From positions 186,001 to 250,000 of the forward strand of contig CAIVZM010000018.1 of assembly GCA_903910385.1 (NCBI GenBank): DNA of 64,000 bases. The letters are read 5' to 3'. The position numbers were made by a program, and so were the translations under genes. Below, one piece after another: positions 34,901 to 43,630 of this stretch. The notes under the pieces are model-generated. The model was not told where the DNA came from. It was given only the letters and a program-made list of their open reading frames with translations, and searched no databases. Within the stretch, counting starts at the first letter, position 1, and every line of letters begins with the position of its first letter. Source of the stretch: an uncultured Armatimonadota bacterium. Its GTDB lineage: Bacteria; Armatimonadota; Armatimonadia; Armatimonadales; Armatimonadaceae.

Positions 34901-35664
34901 CGGAGCAATTCCGTGTCTATCCCTAACTCGCGTAACTTGGCTGCAAGGCGGGCGTTCTCTTGGGCTATTTCATCCCTTTCCGCTGCCGCTTTGTCGCGCT
35001 CGGCGGTCGCTTTATCGCGCTCGGCGGCCAGACGCGTATTTTCCGCTTCCGCCTGTTCCAGCGCTTCGCGGACTTCGAGCGGCGTTTTGAAGGGAGAACC
35101 GTCCGGGCGGTAAATCATCAGTTCCCCGTCGCCGGTAGCGTCGAAGCGGACGCCGAGACGGGGGCTTACAAAACCGTCTATGGGGTCAATCAGGGTGAGG
35201 CGAGCGCTCCCGGCATCCCGCCGCCAGCCAGAGAGGTCATAACCATCCGGGTTATAGATATAGTATTCTTCGACGCCATACCGTTCATAAAACAGGAATT
35301 TCCGGTGCATGTTCCCGATGCGGTTTCGCGGAGACCAGATTTCGAAGACTACCTGAAACGGGACACCTTCTTCCCACTGTTTGTACGAACCGCGATACCC
35401 CTTACCTGCGCCGAACGCCAGCATGACATCCGGCGCCATGCGCGTTTTGTTGTCGCCTTCGACGGGATACCAGAGCAAATCCATGGCAACGAAAACATCC
35501 GGATCGGAGGCGAATAAGTCGTCAAAATTTGTTTTCAGCCAGACCATTATGTCTGCCTGTTTGGTGTTGTCGGCCATCGGCTCTCCGTCGCTATCCGGGT
35601 AAACGATTTCAGAAGAGCGCTGCGCCGCCGCCTTTGTCTGCGGCAGGACTTGAAGCGTACTCAT
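34897..35664 (-). CDS. Uma2-family (DUF820) putative nuclease with C-terminal coiled coil
   Basis: Protein of 255 aa. The Uma2 core (about 20-190), a PD-(D/E)XK-like fold, includes VAMDLLWYP, APDVMLAFG, VVFEIWSPRNR and FYERYGVEEYYIYNPD. The C-terminal part (about 200-250) is a heptad-like coiled coil with repeated AERDKA units encoded by near-identical 21-bp repeats. Such proteins are abundant in cyanobacteria and some Armatimonadota; their function is unknown, with nuclease activity predicted only from fold. The downstream broken gene starts within its stop codon. Confidence 0.82.
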   Translation of the reverse strand: MSTLQVLPQTKAAAQRSSEIVYPDSDGEPMADNTKQADIMVWLKTNFDDLFASDPDVFVAMDLLWYPVEGDNKTRMAPDVMLAFGAGKGYRGSYKQWEEGVPFQVVFEIWSPRNRIGNMHRKFLFYERYGVEEYYIYNPDGYDLSGWRRDAGSARLTLIDPIDGFVSPRLGVRFDATGDGELMIYRPDGSPFKTPLEVREALEQAEAENTRLAAERDKATAERDKAAAERDEIAQENARLAAKLRELGIDTELLR

Positions 35665-35746
35665 GACGGCATCCTTTACCGATAATTATACCTCACACAA
35701 AGAGAAGAGCCGGAACACTGAGCTTCGTTTTTTTCGGGAAGCGCGG

Positions 35747-36583
35747 TCAATGGGCACTCGTCTGGGAAATACGCACCTTGCTAATTTTGAGAAGGCCGCC
35801 GCCCCGTTGAATCAGTTCCGATACGGTAATAGGGATCAAGCCCCGCGAGCGGATATTAGCAAGAATGTTGGGCAACGCTTCAACTGTGGGTAAAACGCCG
35901 CTATGAAGCAAAATGATACCGCCCGGCGTCAAATCCCGTGCGACGAAACCTTCAATTTGCTTCGCCGTGCGACCGGCTTTGTAATCGGACGGATCGTCCG
36001 TCCAGAGAATGTTCGCATACCCGTTGAGTTCGATGATCCGCTGTACGGCGGCATTATATTCGCCCCCCGGCGGGCGAACCAGTCGTGTGCGAACGCCCAG
36101 AATGGAACGAAGGACATCGCGGCAAAGGTTAAGTTCTGTAGCGACTTCTTCCAGAGGAATCAGCGGAAGACGGTAGTGGTGATAGGTATGATTACCGATT
36201 TCGTGGCCTTCCATCGCCATGCGCTCGACAATACCGGGGTAACGGCGCGCCTGCATCCCTACCAGAAAGAAGGTTGCGGGACACTTCAGCCGCTTGAGCG
36301 TATCCAGCAAAAGCATCGTTTTATCGCCATGCGGCCCATCATCGAACGTCAACGCAACATAGGGCTGTTTCGGGTCGCCGGAGATGACTTTGAAGGAGCG
36401 AATGCCACGTTCGCGTTCTACATCGTCCTGCAGCGCCAGTTCTACCGACTTGCGATAATCCCCCTCGACGACTTCGGGACGAGGAGGAGGTGCAGTCGCT
36501 CCCTGTTGACGACGTGTCGCAGGTTGCGGTTCCGGCGAGGTTACGGGAGGATTTGGCATTGGTTCACGAGCGTTGAAACGCAT
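35747..36583 (-). CDS. Polysaccharide deacetylase (NodB/CE4)
   Basis: Protein of 278 aa with an N-terminal Pro-rich, polar region (about 1-50) and a NodB domain (about 70-270). Motif 1 is TFDDGPHGDKT, motif 2 the H-x3-H in GNHTYHHYR, then RPPGGEYN and the late ILLHSG. It removes acetyl groups from a GlcNAc-type polymer, probably at the envelope; no clear signal peptide is seen from this start. It is one of four NodB domains in the window. It is divergent from no gene; rpmB lies 115 bp upstream on the same strand. Confidence 0.9.
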   Translation of the reverse strand: MRFNAREPMPNPPVTSPEPQPATRRQQGATAPPPRPEVVEGDYRKSVELALQDDVERERGIRSFKVISGDPKQPYVALTFDDGPHGDKTMLLLDTLKRLKCPATFFLVGMQARRYPGIVERMAMEGHEIGNHTYHHYRLPLIPLEEVATELNLCRDVLRSILGVRTRLVRPPGGEYNAAVQRIIELNGYANILWTDDPSDYKAGRTAKQIEGFVARDLTPGGIILLHSGVLPTVEALPNILANIRSRGLIPITVSELIQRGGGLLKISKVRISQTSAH

Positions 36584-36698
36584 ATTCCAGACGATAATCG
36601 GCGATAAGTGACGATAGAATTATGAAGAAACCGGCAACCACGTCAAGAAGGAGCGCGATGCTCAACCACTGACAGATTGCCGGTTATCAGGAAACTAT

Positions 36699-36911
36699 TT
36701 AGATAGCGCGGGCGACTTTGTTTGCCTTGATACACTTGGTGCAGACATTCAATTTCCGGGACGTACCGCCAACCAGGGTGCGGACGGACTGCAAATTGGG
36801 TTGAAAGGTACGCTTGGTGCGCGGGGCGCGGAAACGCCAACCAACAGAGTGTTGATTTCGGATATTCTGACCGTGCATTGCGCCTTTGCCGCAAACTTCA
36901 CAGATGTTCAT
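36699..36911 (-). CDS. rpmB: Ribosomal protein bL28
   Basis: Protein of 70 aa from ATG at 36911, preceded by a strong AGGAAGAG. It is a zinc-binding form: MNICEVCGKG (C4, C7) and NVCTKCIKA (two more cysteines). The NQHSVGWRFRAP and FQPNLQSV segments match bL28. bL28 is a 50S subunit protein. The upstream in-frame extension is not conserved. An inverted repeat (AACCGGCAA at 36629-36637 with TTGCCGGTT at 36677-36685) lies just downstream of the stop. Confidence 0.96.
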   Translation of the reverse strand: MNICEVCGKGAMHGQNIRNQHSVGWRFRAPRTKRTFQPNLQSVRTLVGGTSRKLNVCTKCIKANKVARAI

Positions 36912-37102
36912 TTCTATTCTCTCTTCCTGTATTCTGGTCGCTACCAAATTACGGCGTTTGCCCCGACAATGCGACCTGGGGCGCAATCGTTATCTATCTT
37001 AAACAATGAAAAAGTTCAAGCAGGTGACGCAAACAAACGCCCGATGGAATCGGGCGCGAGCAGTAGTATATCATTACTACGCCAGATAGACAAGGAATTT
37101 CG

Positions 37103-38440
37103 ATGGCCGGTGGCGAAACAGATATCTCTTATAGATCGGATACGGTAGTGAGCGATTTATTATCTGAGATAATCACACAGGGAGTGTCCTACGGACGCGG
37201 CGATGGAATGCGTGGACGGCGCGTTCTGGTTGAGTTCGTCTCAGCGAACCCGAACGGTCCGCTGACCATAGGTCATGGGCGCGGCGGGGCGCTCGGAGAC
37301 GCCCTCGCCGGAGCCGCACGTTTCGCCGGAGCGGACGCTCGTAGCGAATTTTATGTTAACGATGCGACGAACTCGCGCCAGATGACCCGCTTCGCGCAAG
37401 CAGTCAACGCTCGCCTTTCGGCAAAAAGCGACAGCGGTTATCTGGACGATGGCGGATACCCGGAAGAATATGTCGCCCGCGTCGCCGAAGCGGTGGCTTC
37501 CCGATTGGCGCAATCCGCCGGAGCGCAGGATTTGCGAGCGACTTTGATGGCATCGGCGGCGTTCGTTCGTGAGGAGCAGGAAGCGGTTCTTCGCCAGTTC
37601 GGCCTGCATTTCGATAACTGGTTTTCCGAGGCGGATTTGCATGGAAAAGGCGTTGTCGCGCACACGGTGCGCCGCCTTCGCGATTCTGGCTTCGCTTTCG
37701 AACAGGGCGGTGCGCTCTGGTTGCGCTCGACGGCGTTCGGCGATGAAGATGACCGGACATTAGTTCGCGCCGACGGGACGCCCACCTATCTGGCAGGCGA
37801 CCTTGCTTACCATGCCGACAAGTTCACACGGGGTTATGACATCCTGATAGATGTCTGGAGCGCCGACCATGCCGGATACGTAGGCAGAACCCGGGCGGGA
37901 CTCGCCGCCCTGGGATATGACCCCACCCGCCTCAAAGTCGTTTTGCATGGTTCCGTTCGTTTTATTCGTGATGGCGCGGAGGTGCGCGGCGATCTGTCCG
38001 GGGCGGGCGGCGTCTCTCTTGAGGATGCACTGGAAGATATTCCGGCATCGACCGTGCGACTGATGTTCCTGAGGGCTCCGGCGGAGGCGCCTATAGACCT
38101 CGATGCGAACCTTGCCCGACGCGCCGACCGCTCCAATCCGGCATGGCGGATTCAGGAAGCGCTACGCCTCTGCGCGAAAGCGAAGATTGCTGAGGGAACG
38201 GGGGCTTCCTCCGATACCATCACGGACAGCCTTGCCGTCTTTCCAGAACTGGTGCGACGGGCGGCGGAATCGCTGTGGCCGCACCACATCACCGATTGGG
38301 CGCTGGATCTGTCTGACCGCATCCTGATTCTTGCCGCTACGGGCGGACTATCCTCTAAGTCCGCACATGCCGTTCAGATCGCATTGACGAATGCGCTTGA
38401 CCTTCTGGGCGTTTCACGGGAAAATGATACTGATGTATAA
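37103..38440 (+). CDS. Arginyl-tRNA synthetase-like protein lacking the N-terminal domain and class I motifs
   Basis: Protein of 445 aa. The catalytic-core part is recognisable: VLVEFVSANPNGPL (about 41-54), then GHGRGGALGDAL, FYVNDATNS, and TYLAGDLAYH. It lacks the ArgS N-terminal domain; the 190 bp back to rpmB cannot hold it. The HIGH motif is TIGH (about 55-58) and the KMSK loop is replaced by RGDLSG (about 295-300). The C-terminal DALR-type helical domain is shortened. It is probably not a normal synthetase and could bind tRNA or act as a regulator. AAGGA precedes the ATG. Whether the organism has another, complete ArgS cannot be seen here. Confidence 0.8.
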   Translation: MAGGETDISYRSDTVVSDLLSEIITQGVSYGRGDGMRGRRVLVEFVSANPNGPLTIGHGRGGALGDALAGAARFAGADARSEFYVNDATNSRQMTRFAQAVNARLSAKSDSGYLDDGGYPEEYVARVAEAVASRLAQSAGAQDLRATLMASAAFVREEQEAVLRQFGLHFDNWFSEADLHGKGVVAHTVRRLRDSGFAFEQGGALWLRSTAFGDEDDRTLVRADGTPTYLAGDLAYHADKFTRGYDILIDVWSADHAGYVGRTRAGLAALGYDPTRLKVVLHGSVRFIRDGAEVRGDLSGAGGVSLEDALEDIPASTVRLMFLRAPAEAPIDLDANLARRADRSNPAWRIQEALRLCAKAKIAEGTGASSDTITDSLAVFPELVRRAAESLWPHHITDWALDLSDRILILAATGGLSSKSAHAVQIALTNALDLLGVSRENDTDV

Positions 38441-41129
38441 CTGTAACTCCTGTTACCTGTCCCTGTGCAGAGCGATTTTGCTTCCGTCCCTTGTTTTATT
38501 GAGCGCTTTAAGCGCATTCGCGGCGCCGCCAGAGACGACGGACAGACCCACTTCCAAGCCGGGACAAGAAACCTTACGAAAGATTACTCCCACCGTCGCT
38601 TCAGGGCAAGCCGATTCCGCTGCGTCCGCCACTCTACAATTGACAAAGGGGTTGATCGCTGGCAATAAGTACGAGACACAGGGCGCATTCACGGATGGGG
38701 ATGGCGTTCGGCATACATGGTCGGTCAACGCTTCCCATGTACTGGTCTGGGACAATCAGCCCTTTATCCCCGTAGGAGGGCGTTTTCAGGCAAAATCCTG
38801 GTCGCCGAAAGCGACAGATCAAGATTTCGCCTCCGATGTTGAGGCATTGGCGACCCTGAAGCGCACCGGCATCACCGATATATATGTGCAGGCGCCGCAG
38901 GGAGGATTGACGAGCGTCCCGGTCGCTTCCATTCAACGGCTTTTATCTCATCTGGACACCGAGGGTTTCACCTACGGCATTTCCATCAATGATGGGCCGG
39001 ATAACGAACTACTTGCCTACGATATCCGTCCGGGGCGCTATCGTCAGATTTTGCCGCAGGGAGCGCTTTCGCTGCGTTTCCCGGTGGAGAATGCGGTCTC
39101 GGCGCTGTTCTTTGTGGTGCCCGAAACCGGTGACGATATTCTGGAAGCCAGCGAGGCGACCATCGTTTCCGAGGGAGCCAGACTCGCGCCGCGTCGCGTT
39201 CCGATGGATACGGTCACTCTGCTTCTCCCGCGTCGTGTCTATTTCGCTAACGGGAAACTCGGCCTGCCCAATCTGTGGGATGGTTTTGATGGCTACCGCG
39301 ATACGCTACTGACCGTCCTACGGCAAATCAAGTTCGGTAAGGGTTTCCGTTTCTTCGTAGACCCTTTGCCCACCAACCTGAAGTTGTCCGAAGAGTCGCT
39401 GGCGTTACTGCCAACCGGTCCCGGCTTCCAGACGGAGTGGGCGGCATGGCTGGGGAAACGCTACAAAAATCTGGATAATGTCGGCAGCGCCTGGGCGATG
39501 AGTGACCGGGAACTCCGTGATTTCAAGGACGCCGCCCGCCTCCTTCCGCTCTGGGGCGGCGGTAAAGGCGTCCAGTATCTTTACGATCCGGTAACGGATC
39601 GCCGGTTACGGGTCAATACGGAATTCTCTGGTTTCTGGCGCGACCTGAACCTGTTTAAGGCGGAGTCGGTAAGCGGGTACATGAACGAATTGTCGGTGAT
39701 TCTGAAGAAGAATGTCGCCAATGTCCCAATCATTTACCGCTCCGGCGGATACTCGGAATTATTCAATAATATCCCCAATATCCGTGGCTTCGATGGTATC
39801 GGCATGGCAGCCTATGGACGGGGAAGCGATCTGGCGAATCTGTACGCCGGTAATGTCTACGGACAGGCGGCGGAGGCGACCAAGACTCTCTGGCTTCCCG
39901 TTATCGCTACTGCCGATGCCGCTCCCGGCGAGAAAATCGCTCCGGGCTACGCCTCGCGGATCGCGTTGCAAAGCGATCTAGACCGATTACGTGGCATTGG
40001 CGCACGTGGCTTTTTCGTCGATGGCGTCCGCCTGACCGACCCCGCCCTGAAGATGTTCGACCTTTCCCGGTCGGATGAACAACTGGCGTGGCTCGCTGAC
40101 TACGGCAAAATGATCGCGGCATCCAACATCAGTAATTCTCAGGCTCCGGAGGCGTTGTTCTTTCCGCGTGGAATTCAATACGCCTCAGTGAAGCAGTTAC
40201 CGGATGGTTCGTGGTGGGTGCCCTCAGCAAGAGTCAGCGTCGAACATGACTTCGGAGTCTGCGGGAAAGCGTACGCGATTGCGGATGTCGACGGCGGAAT
40301 CGCTTACTACTTCTGGAATCAGACAGGCAAACGTCAGATCCATATCAAAATCCCAAAAGCGGCGCGGGCGCCGGGTATGCCGCCCATTCAGTGGAGCCGC
40401 CTAGCGGATGGCTCTATTCGTCGGGATGTACTGACCATGACCATCGGCCCTGACCCGGTTCGCCTGACCAATTTCCCCTATCCGGTGATTCCCGTACCAA
40501 CCGAAGCGTTCGGAGAAAACGCCGCCGATACCAAACGATTGATCGAGGGATTACGCAAGCGTAATATGATGGACGCCGGACGGTACGAGCTTTCTATGGA
40601 AGGCGCGACCAAGCGATTGAATGAAGATAATCCGATGCTTAGCATTTCGGAAATCATCAAACTCAATCAGGAATTGCGGGCTCAGTTACAACCTTACGCC
40701 TGGCTCGAAGCGGAAAAAGCGATCAATCACACCTTTGATCAGGTACGTCAGCAGATCGGGGCGAGCGGAGCGCGAACGCTAATCGTGGATCGTCGTCCGT
40801 CCGGTTCCCCGGTTCCGACAGCGCTGTACCGTATCAATGTCCGTACCGATGGCGCTTACAATATCTGGGTAGCCGCTTCCCCCGGTTCGATTCTGAACTT
40901 CCGGCTCGATGAACAGACGTTGCTGGACGAACCCACCGCCGCCCGACCCGTGGGGACGCCTTATGGGGATCAGAAACTCGTCTGGATGAATATCGGTTCC
41001 GCCACGATTCCGCGAGGCGCACATGTTCTGGAAATGCGAGCGGATGGCCCGGCTACTGTAGACGCTATTCTGCTAATACAGGGAGAATTTACCCCAAATG
41101 GCATCATGCCTCCCCCGGTAAATCCCTGA
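38424..41129 (+). CDS. Large secreted glycosidase-like protein
   Basis: Protein of about 901 aa from ATG 38424 (ATG 38433 also possible), overlapping the ArgS-like gene. The signal peptide ends near ALSAFAA. From about residue 100 there is a beta-galactosidase-like layout (VWDNQPFIPVGGRF, then repeated alpha/beta units such as KRTGITDIYV). The C-terminal part (about 790-895) resembles a carbohydrate-binding module (YNIWVAASPGSILNFRLD, GAHVLEMRAD). The exact family was not identified. It is likely exported and acts on complex polysaccharide. Its 5' end overlaps the previous gene, so co-transcription is likely. Confidence 0.6.
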   Translation: MILMYNCNSCYLSLCRAILLPSLVLLSALSAFAAPPETTDRPTSKPGQETLRKITPTVASGQADSAASATLQLTKGLIAGNKYETQGAFTDGDGVRHTWSVNASHVLVWDNQPFIPVGGRFQAKSWSPKATDQDFASDVEALATLKRTGITDIYVQAPQGGLTSVPVASIQRLLSHLDTEGFTYGISINDGPDNELLAYDIRPGRYRQILPQGALSLRFPVENAVSALFFVVPETGDDILEASEATIVSEGARLAPRRVPMDTVTLLLPRRVYFANGKLGLPNLWDGFDGYRDTLLTVLRQIKFGKGFRFFVDPLPTNLKLSEESLALLPTGPGFQTEWAAWLGKRYKNLDNVGSAWAMSDRELRDFKDAARLLPLWGGGKGVQYLYDPVTDRRLRVNTEFSGFWRDLNLFKAESVSGYMNELSVILKKNVANVPIIYRSGGYSELFNNIPNIRGFDGIGMAAYGRGSDLANLYAGNVYGQAAEATKTLWLPVIATADAAPGEKIAPGYASRIALQSDLDRLRGIGARGFFVDGVRLTDPALKMFDLSRSDEQLAWLADYGKMIAASNISNSQAPEALFFPRGIQYASVKQLPDGSWWVPSARVSVEHDFGVCGKAYAIADVDGGIAYYFWNQTGKRQIHIKIPKAARAPGMPPIQWSRLADGSIRRDVLTMTIGPDPVRLTNFPYPVIPVPTEAFGENAADTKRLIEGLRKRNMMDAGRYELSMEGATKRLNEDNPMLSISEIIKLNQELRAQLQPYAWLEAEKAINHTFDQVRQQIGASGARTLIVDRRPSGSPVPTALYRINVRTDGAYNIWVAASPGSILNFRLDEQTLLDEPTAARPVGTPYGDQKLVWMNIGSATIPRGAHVLEMRADGPATVDAILLIQGEFTPNGIMPPPVNP

Positions 41130-41161
41130 TTGACAGACAAATAGCGTAAAAAATCCACTCC

Positions 41162-41214
41162 GTTAATGTTGTGTTAACAATCGCGTGGTAGCATAAGTAT
41201 GGTCATCGATGACC
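41162..41214. promoter_or_regulatory. Promoter with two palindromes upstream of the zinc-ribbon gene
   Basis: TTAACA (41174-41179) and TATGGT (41198-41203) are 18 bp apart. GTTAA...TTAAC (41162-41178, 7-bp centre) is an interrupted palindrome over the -35. GGTCATCGATGACC (41201-41214) is a perfect 14-bp palindrome over the -10/start site. Both could be operators. Confidence 0.5.
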
Positions 41215-41272
41215 GCCGTCACGATTCAATAAGGAAGCGGGGCGGAAAAAACATTCAAGGAGAGAGTACTTA

Positions 41273-41488
41273 ATGAGGGGTACAGTGCTGGCCCAGAGGC
41301 CTCTGGCGACTTTGTCGCATATCGCCTCGACGACTTGGACGCCGCGTGTGGTGCGGTGCGCTCACTGCGGCGAGCTGGCGCGTGAAGAAGCGCGTGAGCG
41401 AATAGGGGACGATGAGATTGTCGTTCGATACGCCTGTGCGGCGTGCCGATGGCATCAAACCCGCCACTATCATGAAGATGAACTGTAG
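41273..41488 (+). CDS. Small zinc-ribbon-like protein
   Basis: Protein of 71 aa. Two CxxC pairs, VRCAHCGEL (about 28-36) and YACAACRWH (about 53-61), with nearby histidines in the tail (HQTRHYHEDEL), suggest a zinc ribbon. The first 25 residues are basic/hydroxyl rich. AAGGAGAG lies 7-9 nt before the ATG. The gene stands alone with its own promoter region and ends in two hairpins, the second an intrinsic terminator. Function unknown; DNA or protein binding is possible. Confidence 0.75.
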   Translation: MRGTVLAQRPLATLSHIASTTWTPRVVRCAHCGELAREEARERIGDDEIVVRYACAACRWHQTRHYHEDEL

Positions 41489-41500
41489 GCAAGCCTACAG
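41483..41500 (+). other. Hairpin overlapping the zinc-ribbon gene stop
   Basis: CTGTAGGC and GCCTACAG form a perfect 8-bp stem with an AA loop. The stop codon of the zinc-ribbon gene is inside the stem. It may be part of the transcript end. Confidence 0.6.
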
Positions 41501-41522
41501 TCAATAATTGTAGCGACAACCG

Positions 41523-41550
41523 ACCCGGAGGGCAAGCCCTCCGGGTTTTT
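41523..41550 (+). terminator. Intrinsic terminator of the zinc-ribbon gene
   Basis: ACCCGGAGGGC and GCCCTCCGGGT form an 11-bp GC-rich stem with an AA loop, followed by a T-run (41546-41550). Confidence 0.93.
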
Positions 41551-41594
41551 ATCTTGTCAGTTGATCAAATTTCCGTTGAGGTTCTGGCGTTTAA

Positions 41595-41615
41595 AAAAAG
41601 TCTATGAGACTTTTT
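41595..41615 (-). terminator. Terminator-like hairpin for the acidic hypothetical gene
   Basis: AAAAAGTC (41595-41602) pairs with GACTTTTT (41608-41615) across a TATGA loop. Read on the minus strand the stem is followed by T residues. It lies 41 bp after the stop of the gene at 41656. Confidence 0.65.
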
Positions 41616-41655
41616 CTAAACGCTCCAAGAATTTAAACCGGCGTTTCCCTGCGGT

Positions 41656-42168
41656 TTATTTATCCGCAGCGCTACCCCCAACAGAAACGTCCGAAACAAC
41701 GCTTTCACCACCCGGTTCCTCGTCTGCATCTTCGGCAGGTTTCTCTGGATGGCGCTCGAATTCGCCGCTCAGAAGGCGATCCGGGAGTTCTTCGACGGCG
41801 CGATCCAGTAAGGCATCCAGCTTTTCCGTATCGGCTTCCTCCGCAAGCAGGGAGTATTCGCTCAGGAGGCGAGCGCCGCATTCATCCGCCACAAAAACCG
41901 CCCAGGGGAGATCATCTTCCCCTGTTACATCCCAAATAGCGCAGAGATAACCGCTGGCAGGATTCTGATAGATCAGACTGCATTCCACATCGGTGAGACC
42001 CAGTTGCAGTTCCGTTGGCAGTAAGCGTAGCCAGTTGAACGCTTCCGGAATCTCTGCATCCGGGTCGACATCTTCCTCACCATACTCAATAGCCAAAACT
42101 TCCTCAAACCAGCGGAAACGCTCCAGCAGAGGCTCAAATTCTTCATCAGTCGGATTGAATAAGGGCAT
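41656..42168 (-). CDS. Acidic hypothetical protein
   Basis: Protein of 170 aa, strongly acidic (FEEVLAIEYGEEDVDPDAE near the start, EDADEEPGGE near the end). A folded-looking middle section has LTDVECSLIYQNPASGYLCAIWDV and PWAVFVADECGARL. The last 25 residues are low complexity. No family recognised; cytoplasmic by composition. It stands alone between terminators. TACAAT at 42174-42179 lies 5 nt before the ATG and no Shine-Dalgarno is present, as in the other leaderless-type genes. Confidence 0.7.
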   Translation of the reverse strand: MPLFNPTDEEFEPLLERFRWFEEVLAIEYGEEDVDPDAEIPEAFNWLRLLPTELQLGLTDVECSLIYQNPASGYLCAIWDVTGEDDLPWAVFVADECGARLLSEYSLLAEEADTEKLDALLDRAVEELPDRLLSGEFERHPEKPAEDADEEPGGESVVSDVSVGGSAADK

Positions 42169-42173
42169 GCCGT

Positions 42174-42179
42174 ATTGTA
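42174..42179 (-). promoter_or_regulatory. -10-like box 5 nt before the acidic hypothetical start
   Basis: TACAAT on the minus strand, separated from the ATG at 42168 by ACGGC. No convincing -35 was found. Confidence 0.45.
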
Positions 42180-42233
42180 TCTCAGGATAAAACCAACGCC
42201 CGACGATAGCAAAATAAGATAGGCGTGTTTATC

Positions 42234-42267
42234 TGGAGAAGAACGGGCGCTGGGGAAGAACGGGCGA
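42234..42267 (+). repeat. Imperfect 17-bp tandem duplication in the intergenic region
   Basis: GGAGAAGAACGGGCGCT at 42234-42250 is followed by GGGGAAGAACGGGCGAG at 42251-42267 (three mismatches). It is intergenic, between the acidic hypothetical gene and the porin gene, and joins the other short tandem duplications of the window. Confidence 0.85.
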
Positions 42268-42306
42268 GGCATGCTGTATGGCAAGTCACGATAGCGAAAG
42301 GAAACG

Positions 42307-43548
42307 CTAAAAATCAACCCTTCCCTGCAGGGTCAGGCGCCGCGTTGTCTGTGTCGCCGACCCTGCAGGGAAGGGAACGTCCCGTTCGTATTCATAAAGC
42401 AAACGGGCGGAAAAGTTATGCGCGAAGACAACATCCGCGCCCCCCCCTATCGATCCGGCGGACTCCGGTTTGTTGGGGAAATTCCAGCGTTTTACAAAGG
42501 TAAGAAGATTGAGCGGACCACGGATGCGCCAGTTTCCCTCCGCAAAGTAGCCCCAGACCGGTTTGTCATCATCGCTACCGAACATAATTTCCCCACGACC
42601 GGTAAACGCCTTGAACATCCAAGTCCCATCGGCGGCGAAGCGGCTTTTCTTGACATAAGATCCTCCGGAGGCGTAACCGGACGGAGGCAATTCCGTATTG
42701 AATCCGGTGCGCGGCGCATAGCCATTGAGCAAAGAACCGCCTACCTGCACATTGCCATTGCGTGTCTGGAACGCGCGTTCCAGTCGGAAGGTAACCAGCA
42801 TATTGGTATCAGGGTCTTTGCGGTTCGGTCCTGCTCCGGTTGTCAGCGCGACCCCGTAATGGTATTGAGAGCCATAATAACCTTCCAGTGCGATACCAGT
42901 ATCTACACGAAGCCCGAGCGATTTCTCGTATAGAGGTTGAACCAGTTGTAGCGGGGTGTCATACACCGCTATGAGCCCGAAGGGGAGGACAAACTGCCCG
43001 ACTCGGACGGTCGCCGAAACGCCAGGAAAGAGAAACTGATAGTAGCCGTAGACTTCGGAAGCGCGGACACGGTTCAGAGAGGTTTTTCGGGCGTCGTCTT
43101 CCAGCACCAGTTGCATTCGGACGCCGCCACGTTCATCTCCGGTTTCCGGGTTTGCACGAACAAAGTCAATTGTCGCACGCGCCGCCGCGATATAGGAGCC
43201 TACGGTTTCCTTATCGCCGCTGGTGGTCAATGTCCGATAGCGGAAATCCAGCGCTCCGCCATAGAACCAGTTGTTTTTGCGAGTGTAGTAGGGCAACGGC
43301 GCAAACGGATCGGAGCGACGGAACCCGGTAGAGGGAGGTTGCGTTGGTTGCACTCCGGGGGTCGGTTGCGGCAATAGCGTCGGCGGTGGGGTAGGTTGAA
43401 CAGACGTTGGCGGCGCCGCCGCTTTGCTCCCCGCCGGAGGAATGCTGGCAGGAACAGGGTTCACAGGGGGTGAATTCTGGGCGAACGCCGGCGGCGCCAA
43501 CAGGACGGAAAGCAGAGCAAGGACAGCGGTAAATCGTGGGGCAGGCAT
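42307..43548 (-). CDS. Outer-membrane porin-like beta-barrel protein
   Basis: Protein of 413 aa. A signal peptide (cleavage near PAFAQN, about 23) is followed by a Pro/Thr-rich linker (about 28-75) that could cross the peptidoglycan. The remainder is a series of amphipathic strands with Y/F/G-rich turns (NNWFYGGALDFRYR, VRVGQFVLPFG, VWGYFAEGNW), and the chain ends in phenylalanine (QGRVDF), the typical signal for barrel insertion. It probably forms a channel in the outer membrane. CGGAGT near the ATG serves as Shine-Dalgarno. Confidence 0.82.
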   Translation of the reverse strand: MPAPRFTAVLALLSVLLAPPAFAQNSPPVNPVPASIPPAGSKAAAPPTSVQPTPPPTLLPQPTPGVQPTQPPSTGFRRSDPFAPLPYYTRKNNWFYGGALDFRYRTLTTSGDKETVGSYIAAARATIDFVRANPETGDERGGVRMQLVLEDDARKTSLNRVRASEVYGYYQFLFPGVSATVRVGQFVLPFGLIAVYDTPLQLVQPLYEKSLGLRVDTGIALEGYYGSQYHYGVALTTGAGPNRKDPDTNMLVTFRLERAFQTRNGNVQVGGSLLNGYAPRTGFNTELPPSGYASGGSYVKKSRFAADGTWMFKAFTGRGEIMFGSDDDKPVWGYFAEGNWRIRGPLNLLTFVKRWNFPNKPESAGSIGGGADVVFAHNFSARLLYEYERDVPFPAGSATQTTRRLTLQGRVDF

Positions 43549-43619
43549 TATGACTCCGCTCTATACGATATGTGCTCACCTGTCGGAGTTTCGCCTTTCC
43601 CTCAATTGAGCGATTGTTG

Positions 43620-43625
43620 TATAAT
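43620..43625 (+). promoter_or_regulatory. -10 box 5 nt before the enolase-superfamily gene start
   Basis: Consensus TATAAT, separated from the ATG at 43631 by TTCCC. Transcription should start at the initiation codon. No good -35 was found. Confidence 0.6.
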
Positions 43626-43630
43626 TTCCC

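Noticed and set aside
36801-37148. A 115-codon plus-strand frame over rpmB and the ArgS-like start
   Set aside because: It overlaps two real genes in other frames and does not encode the missing ArgS N-terminal domain.
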